Source: Flagellimonas sp. MMG031 (lineage in GTDB: Bacteria; Bacteroidota; Bacteroidia; Flavobacteriales; Flavobacteriaceae). Taken from it: a stretch of DNA of 64,000 nt. Where the stretch lies: NCBI RefSeq assembly GCF_040112705.1, contig NZ_CP157804.1, positions 3,342,001 to 3,406,000 of the forward strand, written 5' to 3'. Both the position numbers and the translations under genes were made by a program. Positions 35,275 through 43,382 of this stretch are shown one piece after another. Positions within the stretch are counted from its first letter, which is position 1. Each line of letters opens with the position of its first letter. The notes under the pieces were generated by a model. The model was not told the origin of the DNA, searched no databases, and was given only the letters and a program-made list of their open reading frames with translations.

Positions 35275-35775
35275 ATGTGGTTCCGATTCGTTTCATATCT
35301 GAAATTTTTAATGGTTTCCACCAACCAACATGGTGTGCACTCCCCTTTTGTATTCCGTTATGTAACGCAGTGTCTTTATTCCAAAAAGAAGATGCACAAA
35401 AACAGGAGCATCAATGTATTGCTCAAAACCATTGCGTACTTCGGTTTTGAAAAAGTCAGCATCAAAAATAGAACGCAAGTAAAAGAGCTCGTCCAACAAA
35501 CCTTCCCTAAAATTCAATTTGATGGGTATCCCTTCGACCTGCTTTTTGTAGATAAATTGGGCAGTGGAACCTTACAGCAGCTGCTTTCCGAAGGAAAATT
35601 GCATAACGACAGTATTATTTTGGTGGATTCCATTCATCGGACTGCGGAAGATTTGGAACAATGGAACCATTTGATAGCCCTCCCAGAAATAACGGTAAGC
35701 ATCGATATGTTTCATTGCGGCCTGTTATCCACCCGACGGGAACAGGTAAAAGAACATTTCAGGATTCGGATATAA
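35275..35775 (+). CDS. Degenerate class I methyltransferase-like protein
   Basis: A 166-residue protein that keeps both ends of a flavobacterial methyltransferase-like family of about 230 residues: STNQHGVHSPFVFRYVT at the N-terminus, and FDLLFVD plus DSIILVDSIHR, VSIDMFHCGLLSTRREQVKEHF at the C-terminus. The central portion, where the S-adenosylmethionine loop (a glycine-rich ELGTxxG-type motif) should be, is missing: residues 45-80 run straight from LLKTIAYFGFEKVSI to the post-motif strands. It is therefore unlikely to bind the cofactor in the usual way. Translation is probably coupled to the ABC-F gene. It is an intact frame, so it may have a new role or be on the way to loss. Confidence 0.75.
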   Translation: MWFRFVSYLKFLMVSTNQHGVHSPFVFRYVTQCLYSKKKMHKNRSINVLLKTIAYFGFEKVSIKNRTQVKELVQQTFPKIQFDGYPFDLLFVDKLGSGTLQQLLSEGKLHNDSIILVDSIHRTAEDLEQWNHLIALPEITVSIDMFHCGLLSTRREQVKEHFRIRI

Positions 35776-35792
35776 AACGGTAATTTTAGGGT

Positions 35793-35954
35793 ATGGAAAA
35801 TGTAGCATCAGATAACACCATTTGGTACGTGTTGGGCGTTTTGGGCCTCATTTATTTGATTATTTTGTTCCGTAACAAGAAAGCGACCAAACGTAGACGG
35901 TCTAGAAAGTTTATGGAAGGCAAACGCCAACGCGACAAAGACCGTGACCAATAG
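35793..35954 (+). CDS. Small single-pass membrane protein, 53 residues
   Basis: A short open frame starts with ATG 17 bases after the methyltransferase-like gene and ends 48 bases before the adenosyltransferase. The product has a short polar N-terminus, one hydrophobic helix (IWYVLGVLGLIYLIILF) and a strongly basic tail (RNKKATKRRRSRKF...). The positive-inside rule places the tail in the cytoplasm. The composition is too orderly for random sequence, but I know no family for it. Confidence 0.6.
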   Translation: MENVASDNTIWYVLGVLGLIYLIILFRNKKATKRRRSRKFMEGKRQRDKDRDQ

Positions 35955-36002
35955 CTTCCGATACTTTAACAGCGACAACGTACAACTTACTATCAAAAGA
36001 AA

Positions 36003-36560
36003 ATGAAGATATACACCAAGACTGGCGACAAGGGCACCACAGCATTATTTACCGGAACCCGAGTACCCAAGCACCACGCCCGTATAGAAAGTTACGGTAC
36101 CATGGATGAGCTCAACTCTCATTTGGGTTTGCTTCGCGATCAGAATATCGACGAACATTCCAAAAAAACACTCACCATGATCCAAGAAAAGCTATTTACC
36201 GTCGGTTCCATATTGGCCACGGAGCCCAAAAAGGACAATAGATTAAAGATACCTCGCATTAGTTCAGAAGATATTGAGTTTTTGGAGCAAGAAATGGATA
36301 GCATGAACGAAGAACTACCAGAAATGACACATTTTATCCTTCCCGGTGGCCACACCACCGTGTCATACTGTCATATCGCCAGGACCGTTTGCCGTCGAGG
36401 CGAGCGAATGATTTCCTATCTGCATGAAAATGAACCGGTTCCAGATAACGTTTTGTCGTACATCAACCGACTTTCGGATTATTTGTTCGTACTGGCACGC
36501 AAGTTGTCAAAGGATTTGAAAGCCCAAGAGGTCAAATGGATTCCAGAGAAGTTGGACTGA
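36003..36560 (+). CDS. Cob(I)alamin adenosyltransferase, PduO type
   Basis: A 185-residue ATP:cob(I)alamin adenosyltransferase that makes adenosylcobalamin for enzymes such as methylmalonyl-CoA mutase. The N-terminal KIYTKTGDKGTTALFTG is the ATP-binding signature, and RTVCRRGERM holds the conserved arginines of the active site. The family is a trimeric helical bundle. The GTPase meaB, which protects the mutase, is also in this window but 10 kb away; the mutase genes themselves are not seen. Confidence 0.92.
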   Translation: MKIYTKTGDKGTTALFTGTRVPKHHARIESYGTMDELNSHLGLLRDQNIDEHSKKTLTMIQEKLFTVGSILATEPKKDNRLKIPRISSEDIEFLEQEMDSMNEELPEMTHFILPGGHTTVSYCHIARTVCRRGERMISYLHENEPVPDNVLSYINRLSDYLFVLARKLSKDLKAQEVKWIPEKLD

Positions 36561-36628
36561 GAAAATCACTTTTTTGACCTAAATGTTTTGCCAACAATAA
36601 AATAATTTTTAAATAATACTGTTTTTAC

Positions 36629-36658
36629 TTGGCAAATTGGGTTTAAAAATTATTTTTG
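36629..36658 (+). promoter_or_regulatory. Promoter of the DUF2795 gene
   Basis: TTG at 36629-36631, a 19-base spacer and TATTTTTG at 36651-36658 give a complete Bacteroidota-type promoter, 27 bases before the start codon. Confidence 0.72.
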
Positions 36659-36685
36659 CAAAAAATTTAAAATCAAACCGTTACT

Positions 36686-36910
36686 ATGTACTGGACTTTA
36701 GAATTAGCTTCATATTTAAGTGATGCGCCTTGGCCAGCAACCAAAGACGAGCTGATAGATTACGCCATTCGTACAGGAGCACCGTTGGAAGTTGTAGAGA
36801 ATTTACAATCTATGGAAGAAGAAGGTGGCGAAATATACGAGTCGATTGAAGAAATCTGGCCCGACTATCCTACCGAGGAAGATTACCTCTGGAACGAGGA
36901 TGAATATTAG
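36686..36910 (+). CDS. DUF2795 small acidic protein
   Basis: A 74-residue acidic protein of family DUF2795, with the hallmark opening MYWTLELASYLSDAPWPATKDELIDYA followed by a Glu/Asp-rich tail (IWPDYPTEEDYLWNEDEY). The family is widespread and uncharacterised. It has its own complete promoter and its own terminator, so it is a monocistronic unit, which suggests strong independent expression. Confidence 0.88.
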   Translation: MYWTLELASYLSDAPWPATKDELIDYAIRTGAPLEVVENLQSMEEEGGEIYESIEEIWPDYPTEEDYLWNEDEY

Positions 36911-36933
36911 AATCGAAACACATAAACCACGTT

Positions 36934-36960
36934 AAAAAGTCTCTTTTGAGGCTTTTTTTT
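36934..36960 (+). terminator. Intrinsic terminator after the DUF2795 gene
   Basis: AAAAAGTCTC and GAGGCTTTTT pair with one G-T wobble around TTTT, followed by more T. It lies 24 bases after the stop. Confidence 0.8.
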
Positions 36961-36963
36961 ATG

Positions 36964-36971
36964 TAATTTTG
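36964..36971 (+). promoter_or_regulatory. TAnnTTTG-type -7 element before secA
   Basis: TAATTTTG directly follows the terminator and lies 74 bases before the secA ATG. No clear -33 TTG at the right distance. Confidence 0.38.
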
Positions 36972-37045
36972 ACAGCCTAGCGAAAGATTTTCATCGCAAT
37001 CCCATCGATGGAACAACTTTTGACAATCAATAGAAAACATATTTC

Positions 37046-40000
37046 ATGAGTTTTATTAATTCCGTACTAAAGGTATTTGTAGGAGACAAATCGGAGAAGG
37101 ATGTGAAATCCCTGCAACCTTTGGTGAAAGAAATCAAATCCTTTGAGCAGCAGCTGGAAGGATTGTCACATGACGAACTGAGACAGAAAACAGCCGAATT
37201 CAAGGCCCGAATAGCCGAAGATTGCAAAGAAATCAATGACAAAATAGCCGAGTTACAGGCAGAGGTCGAAAACTCCAACGATATTGACCGGAACGAGGAG
37301 ATTTATTCCGAAATCGATAAACTCAACGAGGAAGCCTACAAAATTTCGGAAAAAACCCTGAACGATATACTTCCAGAAGCCTTTGCCGTGGTCAAGGAAA
37401 CCGCAAAACGATTTGCGGCCAACGAAACCCTAACGGTCACTGCAAGCGAATTTGATCGTATGCTATCCGGTGATAAGGATTACGTGACCTTGGAAGGCGA
37501 TAAAGCAGTTTGGCAAAACTCATGGGATGCCGCAGGCAAGGAAGTGACCTGGGACATGGTGCATTACGATGTTCAGCTGATCGGTGGTATAGCCCTGCAC
37601 CAAGGAAAAATTGCCGAAATGCAAACAGGTGAGGGTAAAACATTGGTAGCCACCCTCCCACTCTATTTGAACGCTTTGGCTGGGAAAGGCGCCCACCTGG
37701 TAACGGTAAACGATTACCTCGCCAAAAGGGACAGCGCTTGGATGGCCCCTATTTTTGAGTTCCATGGGCTTTCCGTGGACTGCATCGATAAGCACCGACC
37801 CAATTCCGATGGAAGAAGGGCCGCCTACAATGCCGATATTACCTACGGTACCAACAACGAGTTTGGTTTTGATTATCTGAGGGACAACATGGCCCACACT
37901 CCAGATGATCTAGTGCAACGTCCACACCATTACGCCATCGTGGATGAGGTGGATTCGGTTTTGATCGATGATGCCCGTACCCCTTTGATCATCTCGGGTC
38001 CGGTTCCAGAAGGTGACCGACATGAGTTCAATGAGCTAAAGCCCCAAGTTGCCGACATTGTACAAAAGCAACGCCAGCACCTGACAGGCGTATTGGCCGA
38101 GGCCAAAAAATTGATCAAGGAAGGCAACACCAAAGAAGGAGGCTTTCTTTTACTTCGCGTGCACCGTGGATTACCCAAAAACAAAGCACTCATCAAGTTT
38201 TTGAGCGAAGAGGGCGTAAAGCAACTGCTTCAAAAGACCGAAAACTTTTATATGCAGGACAACAATAGGGAAATGCCGAAAGTGGACGAGGACCTATTGT
38301 TCGTTATCGATGAAAAGAACAACCAAATAGAGTTGACCGACAAAGGGGTGGAATACATCTCCGATGATCAGGACAAGGAATTCTTTGTGATGCCCGATAT
38401 TGGAAGTGAGATTGCAAAAATCGAGAACCAAGGTCTGGAAATCGAAAAAGAAGCGGAGCTCAAGGAAGAACTATTCAAGGATTTTGCCGTGAAGAGCGAA
38501 CGCATCCACACCATGACCCAATTGTTGAAAGCCTACACCCTCTTTGAAAAAGACGTGGAGTATGTGGTGATGAACAACAAGGTAATGATCGTGGATGAAC
38601 AAACCGGTCGTATCATGGACGGGCGTCGATACTCCGATGGTCTCCACCAAGCCATTGAGGCCAAGGAGAACGTAAAAATCGAGGCGATGACCCAGACCTT
38701 TGCCACCATCACCCTTCAGAACTATTTTAGAATGTACAACAAGCTGTCCGGTATGACGGGTACAGCGGTGACAGAAGCAGGTGAATTTTGGGAAATCTAC
38801 GAGTTGGACGTAATGGAAATCCCAACCAACCGACCCATCGCCCGTGACGACAGACACGATTTGATCTACAAGACCAAACGTGAAAAATACAATGCCATCA
38901 TTGACGAGGTTACCAAACTATCGCAGGCCGGTAGGCCCGTGTTGATTGGTACTACTTCTGTTGAAATTTCAGAGTTGCTGTCCAAATTGTTGAGCGTACG
39001 CAAAGTGCCGCACAACGTATTGAACGCAAAGCTCCACAAAAAAGAGGCGGATATCGTTGCCGAAGCTGGTAAGGCTGGAGTGGTGACCATCGCCACCAAC
39101 ATGGCCGGTAGGGGTACCGATATTAAACTGTCCCCAGAGGTGAAAGAAGCCGGTGGTTTGGCCATTATTGGTACGGAACGCCACGATTCCAGACGTGTGG
39201 ACAGGCAGCTGAGGGGTCGTTCCGGACGTCAAGGAGACCCCGGTAGTTCCCAATTCTATGTTTCGCTGGAAGATAATTTGATGCGTTTGTTCGGATCGGA
39301 TCGTGTGGCCAAAATGATGGACCGCATGGGCTTGGAAGAAGGTGAAGTAATCCAACATTCCATGATGACCAAATCCATAGAGCGTGCCCAGAAAAAAGTA
39401 GAGGAAAACAACTTTGGTATCCGTAAGCGTTTGTTGGAATATGATGATGTGATGAACGCGCAGCGTGAGGTCATTTACAAACGAAGACGCCATGCTTTGG
39501 AAGGGGAACGCCTCAAAGTGGACATCGCTAACATGATCTACGATACCTGTGAGGCCATAGCCGAGACCAACAAAATGGCAGATGACTTCAAGAACTTCGA
39601 GTTTGAGCTCATCAAATACTTCTCCATTACATCACCGATAAGTGAGGAAGAGTTCAAAAGAATGAGTTTCCAGCAGATTGCCATGAAAATCAATGACGAG
39701 GCCTATGCTTTCTACAAGCAAAAGATGGAGCGTAGCGCCAGTGTGGCATTCCAGGTCATTAAAAAGGTATACGAGGACGAATCCAATAAATTCGAACGCA
39801 TTGTGGTGCCTTTCACCGATGGTATCAAATCGCTGAATGTGGTGACCAATTTGGAAAAGGCGTACAATACCAATGGTAAGCAGTTGATTACCGATTTCGA
39901 GAAAAACATCACACTGGCAATCATCGATGATTCTTGGAAAACACACTTGCGCAAAATGGATGAGTTGAAACAATCCGTGCAATTGGCCGTCCATGAGCAA

Positions 40001-40408
40001 AAAGATCCTTTGTTGATTTATAAGTTTGAGGCTTTTGAACTTTTCAAGGAGATGATGGACAAGGTGAACCGTGAGGTCATCTCTTTCCTTTTCAAAGGGG
40101 AACTGCCTTCCGAGAACACCAATCAAATCCAAGAAGCACGTGCGGCACGCCGTCCAAAGGAAAATCTTCAGACCACGAAGGAAGAAATTCCCAATAGCGA
40201 CGAATTAGCGGCCCAGAATAGAGCTGCTGGTCAAACCCAAGGACAACGTCCACAGGTTACGGAAACCATTGTTCGGGAAAAACCGAAAATTGGTAGAAAC
40301 GAGAGGGTAACCATTAAAAATGTAATGTCGGGCGAAAGCAAGACCGTGAAATATAAACAGGCCGAACCCCTAATAGATAAAGGGGAGTGGGTACTGGTAA
40401 ACGACTAG
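37046..40408 (+). CDS. secA: Preprotein translocase ATPase SecA
   Basis: SecA drives export of unfolded proteins through SecYEG. The 1120 residues are long, as is normal in Bacteroidota, because of insertions near residue 60 and in the central region (residues 320-480). Motifs include [14 protein letters not shown] (Walker A), [56 protein letters not shown] and [11 protein letters not shown]. The C-terminal zinc motif (CxCxSGx8CH) found in many SecA proteins, which binds SecB, is absent; the protein ends in a basic stretch and GEWVLVND. A perfect terminator follows. Confidence 0.97.
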   Translation: MSFINSVLKVFVGDKSEKDVKSLQPLVKEIKSFEQQLEGLSHDELRQKTAEFKARIAEDCKEINDKIAELQAEVENSNDIDRNEEIYSEIDKLNEEAYKISEKTLNDILPEAFAVVKETAKRFAANETLTVTASEFDRMLSGDKDYVTLEGDKAVWQNSWDAAGKEVTWDMVHYDVQLIGGIALHQGKIAEMQTGEGKTLVATLPLYLNALAGKGAHLVTVNDYLAKRDSAWMAPIFEFHGLSVDCIDKHRPNSDGRRAAYNADITYGTNNEFGFDYLRDNMAHTPDDLVQRPHHYAIVDEVDSVLIDDARTPLIISGPVPEGDRHEFNELKPQVADIVQKQRQHLTGVLAEAKKLIKEGNTKEGGFLLLRVHRGLPKNKALIKFLSEEGVKQLLQKTENFYMQDNNREMPKVDEDLLFVIDEKNNQIELTDKGVEYISDDQDKEFFVMPDIGSEIAKIENQGLEIEKEAELKEELFKDFAVKSERIHTMTQLLKAYTLFEKDVEYVVMNNKVMIVDEQTGRIMDGRRYSDGLHQAIEAKENVKIEAMTQTFATITLQNYFRMYNKLSGMTGTAVTEAGEFWEIYELDVMEIPTNRPIARDDRHDLIYKTKREKYNAIIDEVTKLSQAGRPVLIGTTSVEISELLSKLLSVRKVPHNVLNAKLHKKEADIVAEAGKAGVVTIATNMAGRGTDIKLSPEVKEAGGLAIIGTERHDSRRVDRQLRGRSGRQGDPGSSQFYVSLEDNLMRLFGSDRVAKMMDRMGLEEGEVIQHSMMTKSIERAQKKVEENNFGIRKRLLEYDDVMNAQREVIYKRRRHALEGERLKVDIANMIYDTCEAIAETNKMADDFKNFEFELIKYFSITSPISEEEFKRMSFQQIAMKINDEAYAFYKQKMERSASVAFQVIKKVYEDESNKFERIVVPFTDGIKSLNVVTNLEKAYNTNGKQLITDFEKNITLAIIDDSWKTHLRKMDELKQSVQLAVHEQKDPLLIYKFEAFELFKEMMDKVNREVISFLFKGELPSENTNQIQEARAARRPKENLQTTKEEIPNSDELAAQNRAAGQTQGQRPQVTETIVREKPKIGRNERVTIKNVMSGESKTVKYKQAEPLIDKGEWVLVND

Positions 40409-40428
40409 TGAAAGCCTTCAAAACACAC

Positions 40429-40461
40429 AAAGTGGCAGTTATTATAGCTGCCACTTTTTTT
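40429..40461 (+). terminator. Intrinsic terminator after secA
   Basis: AAAGTGGCAG and CTGCCACTTT form a perfect 10-bp stem around a 9-base loop, followed by a T run. Confidence 0.9.
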
Positions 40462-40566
40462 ATATCAAAAACATAATTAGATTTACAGCTTGAAACACCC
40501 CAACAAGCAGCTCTACCACACACCATTCAACCTATTTTGTGGTCAGGGCACATTCACGCGCAGCAT

Positions 40567-41787
40567 ATGAAAGTTCCTAGAAAGGATACATATCGATTAC
40601 AAGATAAGATTGATTTGATACTCAAGGTAAACTACAATTCATCATTCTTTGCTGCCATTTTCGGATTGGTGTGCTATTTCTTTTTGCATATTGAAGGGGT
40701 GATTCCCTACACTTTCTTGGCCTATGCCTTTATCAATATAGTGAACACACTTTTGTACAAGCAACATCAAAAATTGGTGCTTACCTATAATTTAACCTCT
40801 ATCCTATCCATGTTAGGGGCCGTGGTGATTACCATGTACAGTGGAGGTATCAAAAGTCCGTTCATTTTTGTTTTGGCCATTATTGTTTTTGCCGGATATG
40901 TCACCACCAAAGTTTTTGGCCAATTGTACCTCATCTTAAACCTTGCGGTACTCACCTTATTGTTCCTTTATGAAATCGGGGACTTTAAAATATCGCAGAA
41001 CACCGTACCAGAAGCATCCCAAACCTGGTTTGCCTATTTGAGTGCAGTATTTGCCGTGTACCTTTTGGGAGGCGTTTTTGGGAAGAACTTGTTAAGGGCC
41101 CATCATAAATTGTACAAATCCCGCAACGAGATCCAACTTCGTATCGATGAAAAGGAAACCCTGTTAAAGGAAGTACACCATAGGGTCAAAAACAACCTAC
41201 AGACCGTTTCCAGTCTGCTGAGCCTTCAATCGCGTTCCATTGACGACAGTAAGATCAGTAATATCATAAAAAGTAGCCAAAACCGGGTGGTATCCATGGC
41301 CATGGTTCACGAAATGCTCTACAAGCGGGACGACTACCTTTCCAAAATTGAACTGGAACCTTATGTGAAGGAATTGTGCGATTATTTGGTACGATCCGTA
41401 GAAGGAAGCGGTAGGGACGTTAAAGTGAACTTGGACATCAAAAACTACAAGTTGAGCATCGATACAGTGATTCCATTGGGGCTCATCATCAACGAAACCA
41501 TTACCAACGCTTTAAAATACGGTATTGCCGAAGTACCGAACGGGGAAATCCATGTTTCCGTTGAAAAAATCAATGAAAACCGCTACAAAATGTACTTGGG
41601 CGACAATGGTATCGGGTATTCCGAAGAAATTAACCCTAAAACGTCCAATTCTTTAGGTTTAAAACTTATTTATAACCTCGCTAGGCAGTTGAGGGGCTCC
41701 ATTACCCGTGACTACTCCAAAAAGGGGACCCACTACACCATCGAATTTGAGGAGGTAATCGAACAATTTAATTCTGTGGATAATTAA
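40567..41787 (+). CDS. Membrane sensor histidine kinase (HisKA_2 type), orphan
   Basis: A 406-residue kinase with five or six membrane helices in residues 25-190 as the sensor part, then a HisKA_2 dimerisation domain with the phospho-accepting histidine in EVHHRVKNNLQTVSSLL, and an HATPase_c domain (NETITNALKYG, DNGIGYSEE, SLGLKLIYNLARQLRG). HisKA_2 kinases often act with response regulators that lack a DNA-binding domain. None is encoded nearby, so the partner is unknown. The ATG at 40567 is used; a TTG ten codons upstream is less likely. Confidence 0.9.
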   Translation: MKVPRKDTYRLQDKIDLILKVNYNSSFFAAIFGLVCYFFLHIEGVIPYTFLAYAFINIVNTLLYKQHQKLVLTYNLTSILSMLGAVVITMYSGGIKSPFIFVLAIIVFAGYVTTKVFGQLYLILNLAVLTLLFLYEIGDFKISQNTVPEASQTWFAYLSAVFAVYLLGGVFGKNLLRAHHKLYKSRNEIQLRIDEKETLLKEVHHRVKNNLQTVSSLLSLQSRSIDDSKISNIIKSSQNRVVSMAMVHEMLYKRDDYLSKIELEPYVKELCDYLVRSVEGSGRDVKVNLDIKNYKLSIDTVIPLGLIINETITNALKYGIAEVPNGEIHVSVEKINENRYKMYLGDNGIGYSEEINPKTSNSLGLKLIYNLARQLRGSITRDYSKKGTHYTIEFEEVIEQFNSVDN

Positions 41788-41797
41788 GACAAAAAAA

Positions 41798-41816
41798 GTC
41801 GGTGTAAAACACCGAC
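41798..41816. terminator. Hairpin between histidine kinase and small minus-strand ORFs
   Basis: GTCGGTGT and ACACCGAC form a perfect 8-bp stem around AAA. On the minus strand it is followed by seven T, so it fits best as terminator of the two small minus-strand ORFs. It could also slow transcription from the kinase gene. Confidence 0.75.
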
Positions 41817-41852
41817 CTTCATCAATACCTATTCCACTATAAACTTAAACTT

Positions 41853-41948
41853 CTAAAACTTTCTTTCCCGAAAAGAGAAAGCAATACTTGCCAAAACAAA
41901 GGCAGTACTTAAAAACAACACGGAAGGTATCAACATTTCCAACATCAT
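41853..41948 (-). CDS. Possible 31-residue membrane peptide
   Basis: Right after the stop of the 78-residue gene (one base between) a tandem ATG ATG opens a 31-codon frame that ends 37 bases before the terminator. The product is a single hydrophobic helix (LIPSVLFLSTAFVLASIAF) with a charged end (RERKF). The tight spacing would allow translational coupling. Such tiny frames are hard to prove, but its position between a gene and its terminator supports it. Confidence 0.5.
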   Translation of the reverse strand: MMLEMLIPSVLFLSTAFVLASIAFSFRERKF

Positions 41949-41949
41949 A

Positions 41950-42186
41950 TTAAGCTAGTTTAGCTCGGTCCTTCTTCGTTTTGAAAGAAAGCTCTTTTTT
42001 GATTCGTGAGTTTTTGAATTTGTACAATCTTGCGGTCTTTCTGTCCTTTCTTACTTCATTGTTAATTTCAACCTTCAACTCAACACCCATGGCAATCGTT
42101 TCCACTTTAGCCTCTTTGGATAGATCCTGAGCAGAAGCCATTGTTCCGAAAAAAGTGATTGCGATAATGGTGAAAATTGTCTTCAT
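41950..42186 (-). CDS. Small exported basic protein, unknown
   Basis: A 78-residue protein with a clear signal peptide (KTIFTIIAITFFGTMASAQ). The mature part of about 58 residues is very rich in Lys and Arg (RKDRKTARLYKFKNSRIKKEL, KTKKDRAKLA), so it would be a strongly cationic periplasmic or secreted peptide. No family is recognised. The 31-residue frame follows and a terminator closes the unit. Confidence 0.65.
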   Translation of the reverse strand: MKTIFTIIAITFFGTMASAQDLSKEAKVETIAMGVELKVEINNEVRKDRKTARLYKFKNSRIKKELSFKTKKDRAKLA

Positions 42187-42586
42187 TGTTCTGATTGTTT
42201 TACGATGTAAAATTAATTTCAGCGACAGCCCCAGCCCGATTTCCTTCGCTCAATGACGCCTTTCTTTCGGTGAATACATTTTTTTCGGGTGAAGTGTTTT
42301 TTATCCTCGACGAACGTTTTCGACACCAAAAACAGCACACCGAACGCATGTGCATTTCATCGATCATATCACTTTTGAAGGATGTGTAACCTATTGAAGT
42401 TCAATATCTTATTTGTAGGAAAAAGATTATAATTTGTAAGGCTCATGTAAGAAATAACAACAACAATCCTCGTCTGTTGAATAAGATTGGAGAACGATAT
42501 TGTCTCGATCAAATAGAAGCTTAACAAATTTTAACGGCCATCCGTGTAATAGTTGGTATCTTGATACAACTAAACAAGAAACTAAA
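42187..42586. other. 400-base gap without a convincing gene
   Basis: The gap divides the small exported-protein gene (minus) from msrA (plus). A 64-codon frame at 42195-42389 lacks an ATG, a signal or a known motif, and I do not accept it. I see no clean TAnnTTTG promoter; TATAATTTG at 42428-42436 is one base too long. A palindrome near the msrA start is listed separately. Confidence 0.5.
42552..42570. promoter_or_regulatory. Imperfect palindrome upstream of msrA
   Basis: GTTG-g-TATC-tt-GATA-CAAC: 8-bp arms with one extra G, ending 16 bases before the msrA ATG. It could be an operator; no cognate regulator is known. Confidence 0.35.
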
Positions 42587-43282
42587 ATGAATACCGTGAA
42601 AACTCCATTTTTAATTCTACTGTTATTGGCATCCATTAGTTGCCAACCCAAAAACAAGTCCAACAAAGAAGATGTTGCCAAAAGTGAACCGGCGGAAGCC
42701 CAATTGGAAACCAAATTAACGGCCGAGCAATTGCAGGATTACGAGACCGCCTATTTTGCCAGTGGATGCTTTTGGTGCGTGGAGGCTATTTTTGAAAGCG
42801 TTAAAGGCGTAAAAGAAGTCTATTCCGGATATGCCGGAGGCACCGAAAAAAATCCGACCTATGAGGAGGTTTCCTATGGAAGGACCACCCATGCAGAAGC
42901 CGTAAAGGTGTTTTATGACCCAGAGGTCATTTCTTTTGCACAATTGGTTCAGGTATTCTTTGGTTCCCACGATCCCACCACCCTCAACAGACAAGGCCCT
43001 GATCGCGGTCCACAATACCGTTCCATTGCCTTTTATAAAAATGATAAGGAAAAAAAGATCATCCAGGATTACATGAACAAGCTGGAAACCGAAAATGTGT
43101 ATGGCGACCGTCCTATCGTAACGGAGGTGAAAGCTTTTGATACCTTCTACATGGCCGAAGAGTATCATCAAGACTATGAAAAACGTAATCCAAACAATAG
43201 TTATATCCGAAATGTTTCAATTCCCAGATTGAACCGGTTCAAAGAAAACTTTCAATCCTACCTAAAGGAAGATGCACATTAA
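42587..43282 (+). CDS. msrA: Peptide methionine (S)-S-oxide reductase, lipoprotein form
   Basis: MsrA repairs oxidised methionine in proteins. This 231-residue version begins with a lipoprotein signal (LILLLLASISC), so it works on the envelope side. The catalytic motif GCFWCVEA is near residue 61, followed by YSGYAGG and the conserved YRSIAFY. The C-terminus lacks an MsrB domain. The linker after the lipobox is Lys/Glu-rich. The longer frame upstream has no signal and is rejected. Confidence 0.94.
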   Translation: MNTVKTPFLILLLLASISCQPKNKSNKEDVAKSEPAEAQLETKLTAEQLQDYETAYFASGCFWCVEAIFESVKGVKEVYSGYAGGTEKNPTYEEVSYGRTTHAEAVKVFYDPEVISFAQLVQVFFGSHDPTTLNRQGPDRGPQYRSIAFYKNDKEKKIIQDYMNKLETENVYGDRPIVTEVKAFDTFYMAEEYHQDYEKRNPNNSYIRNVSIPRLNRFKENFQSYLKEDAH

Positions 43283-43330
43283 TGAAGTGGAGGTAGGTTG
43301 TTGCTTGTAGGAGAAAATGCCTATGAGGTT

Positions 43331-43382
43331 CGAGGTGGTTTTTGGGACTGGCTGTACAAGCTAGTTCTTAAGAACCACCTCG
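43331..43382. repeat. Long inverted repeat over the end of the surface-protein gene
   Basis: CGAGGTGGTT/AACCACCTCG (10 bp, perfect) encloses GGACTGGCT/AGCTAGTTC (9 bp with two wobbles) around GTACA. It covers the last codons and the stop of the minus-strand gene and lies about 50 bases after msrA. No T run follows on either strand, so classic termination is uncertain. Confidence 0.6.

Noticed and set aside
42195..42389. 64-codon frame in the gap before msrA
   Set aside because: No ATG start, no signal, no motif, and codon use unlike the neighbouring genes; probably chance.
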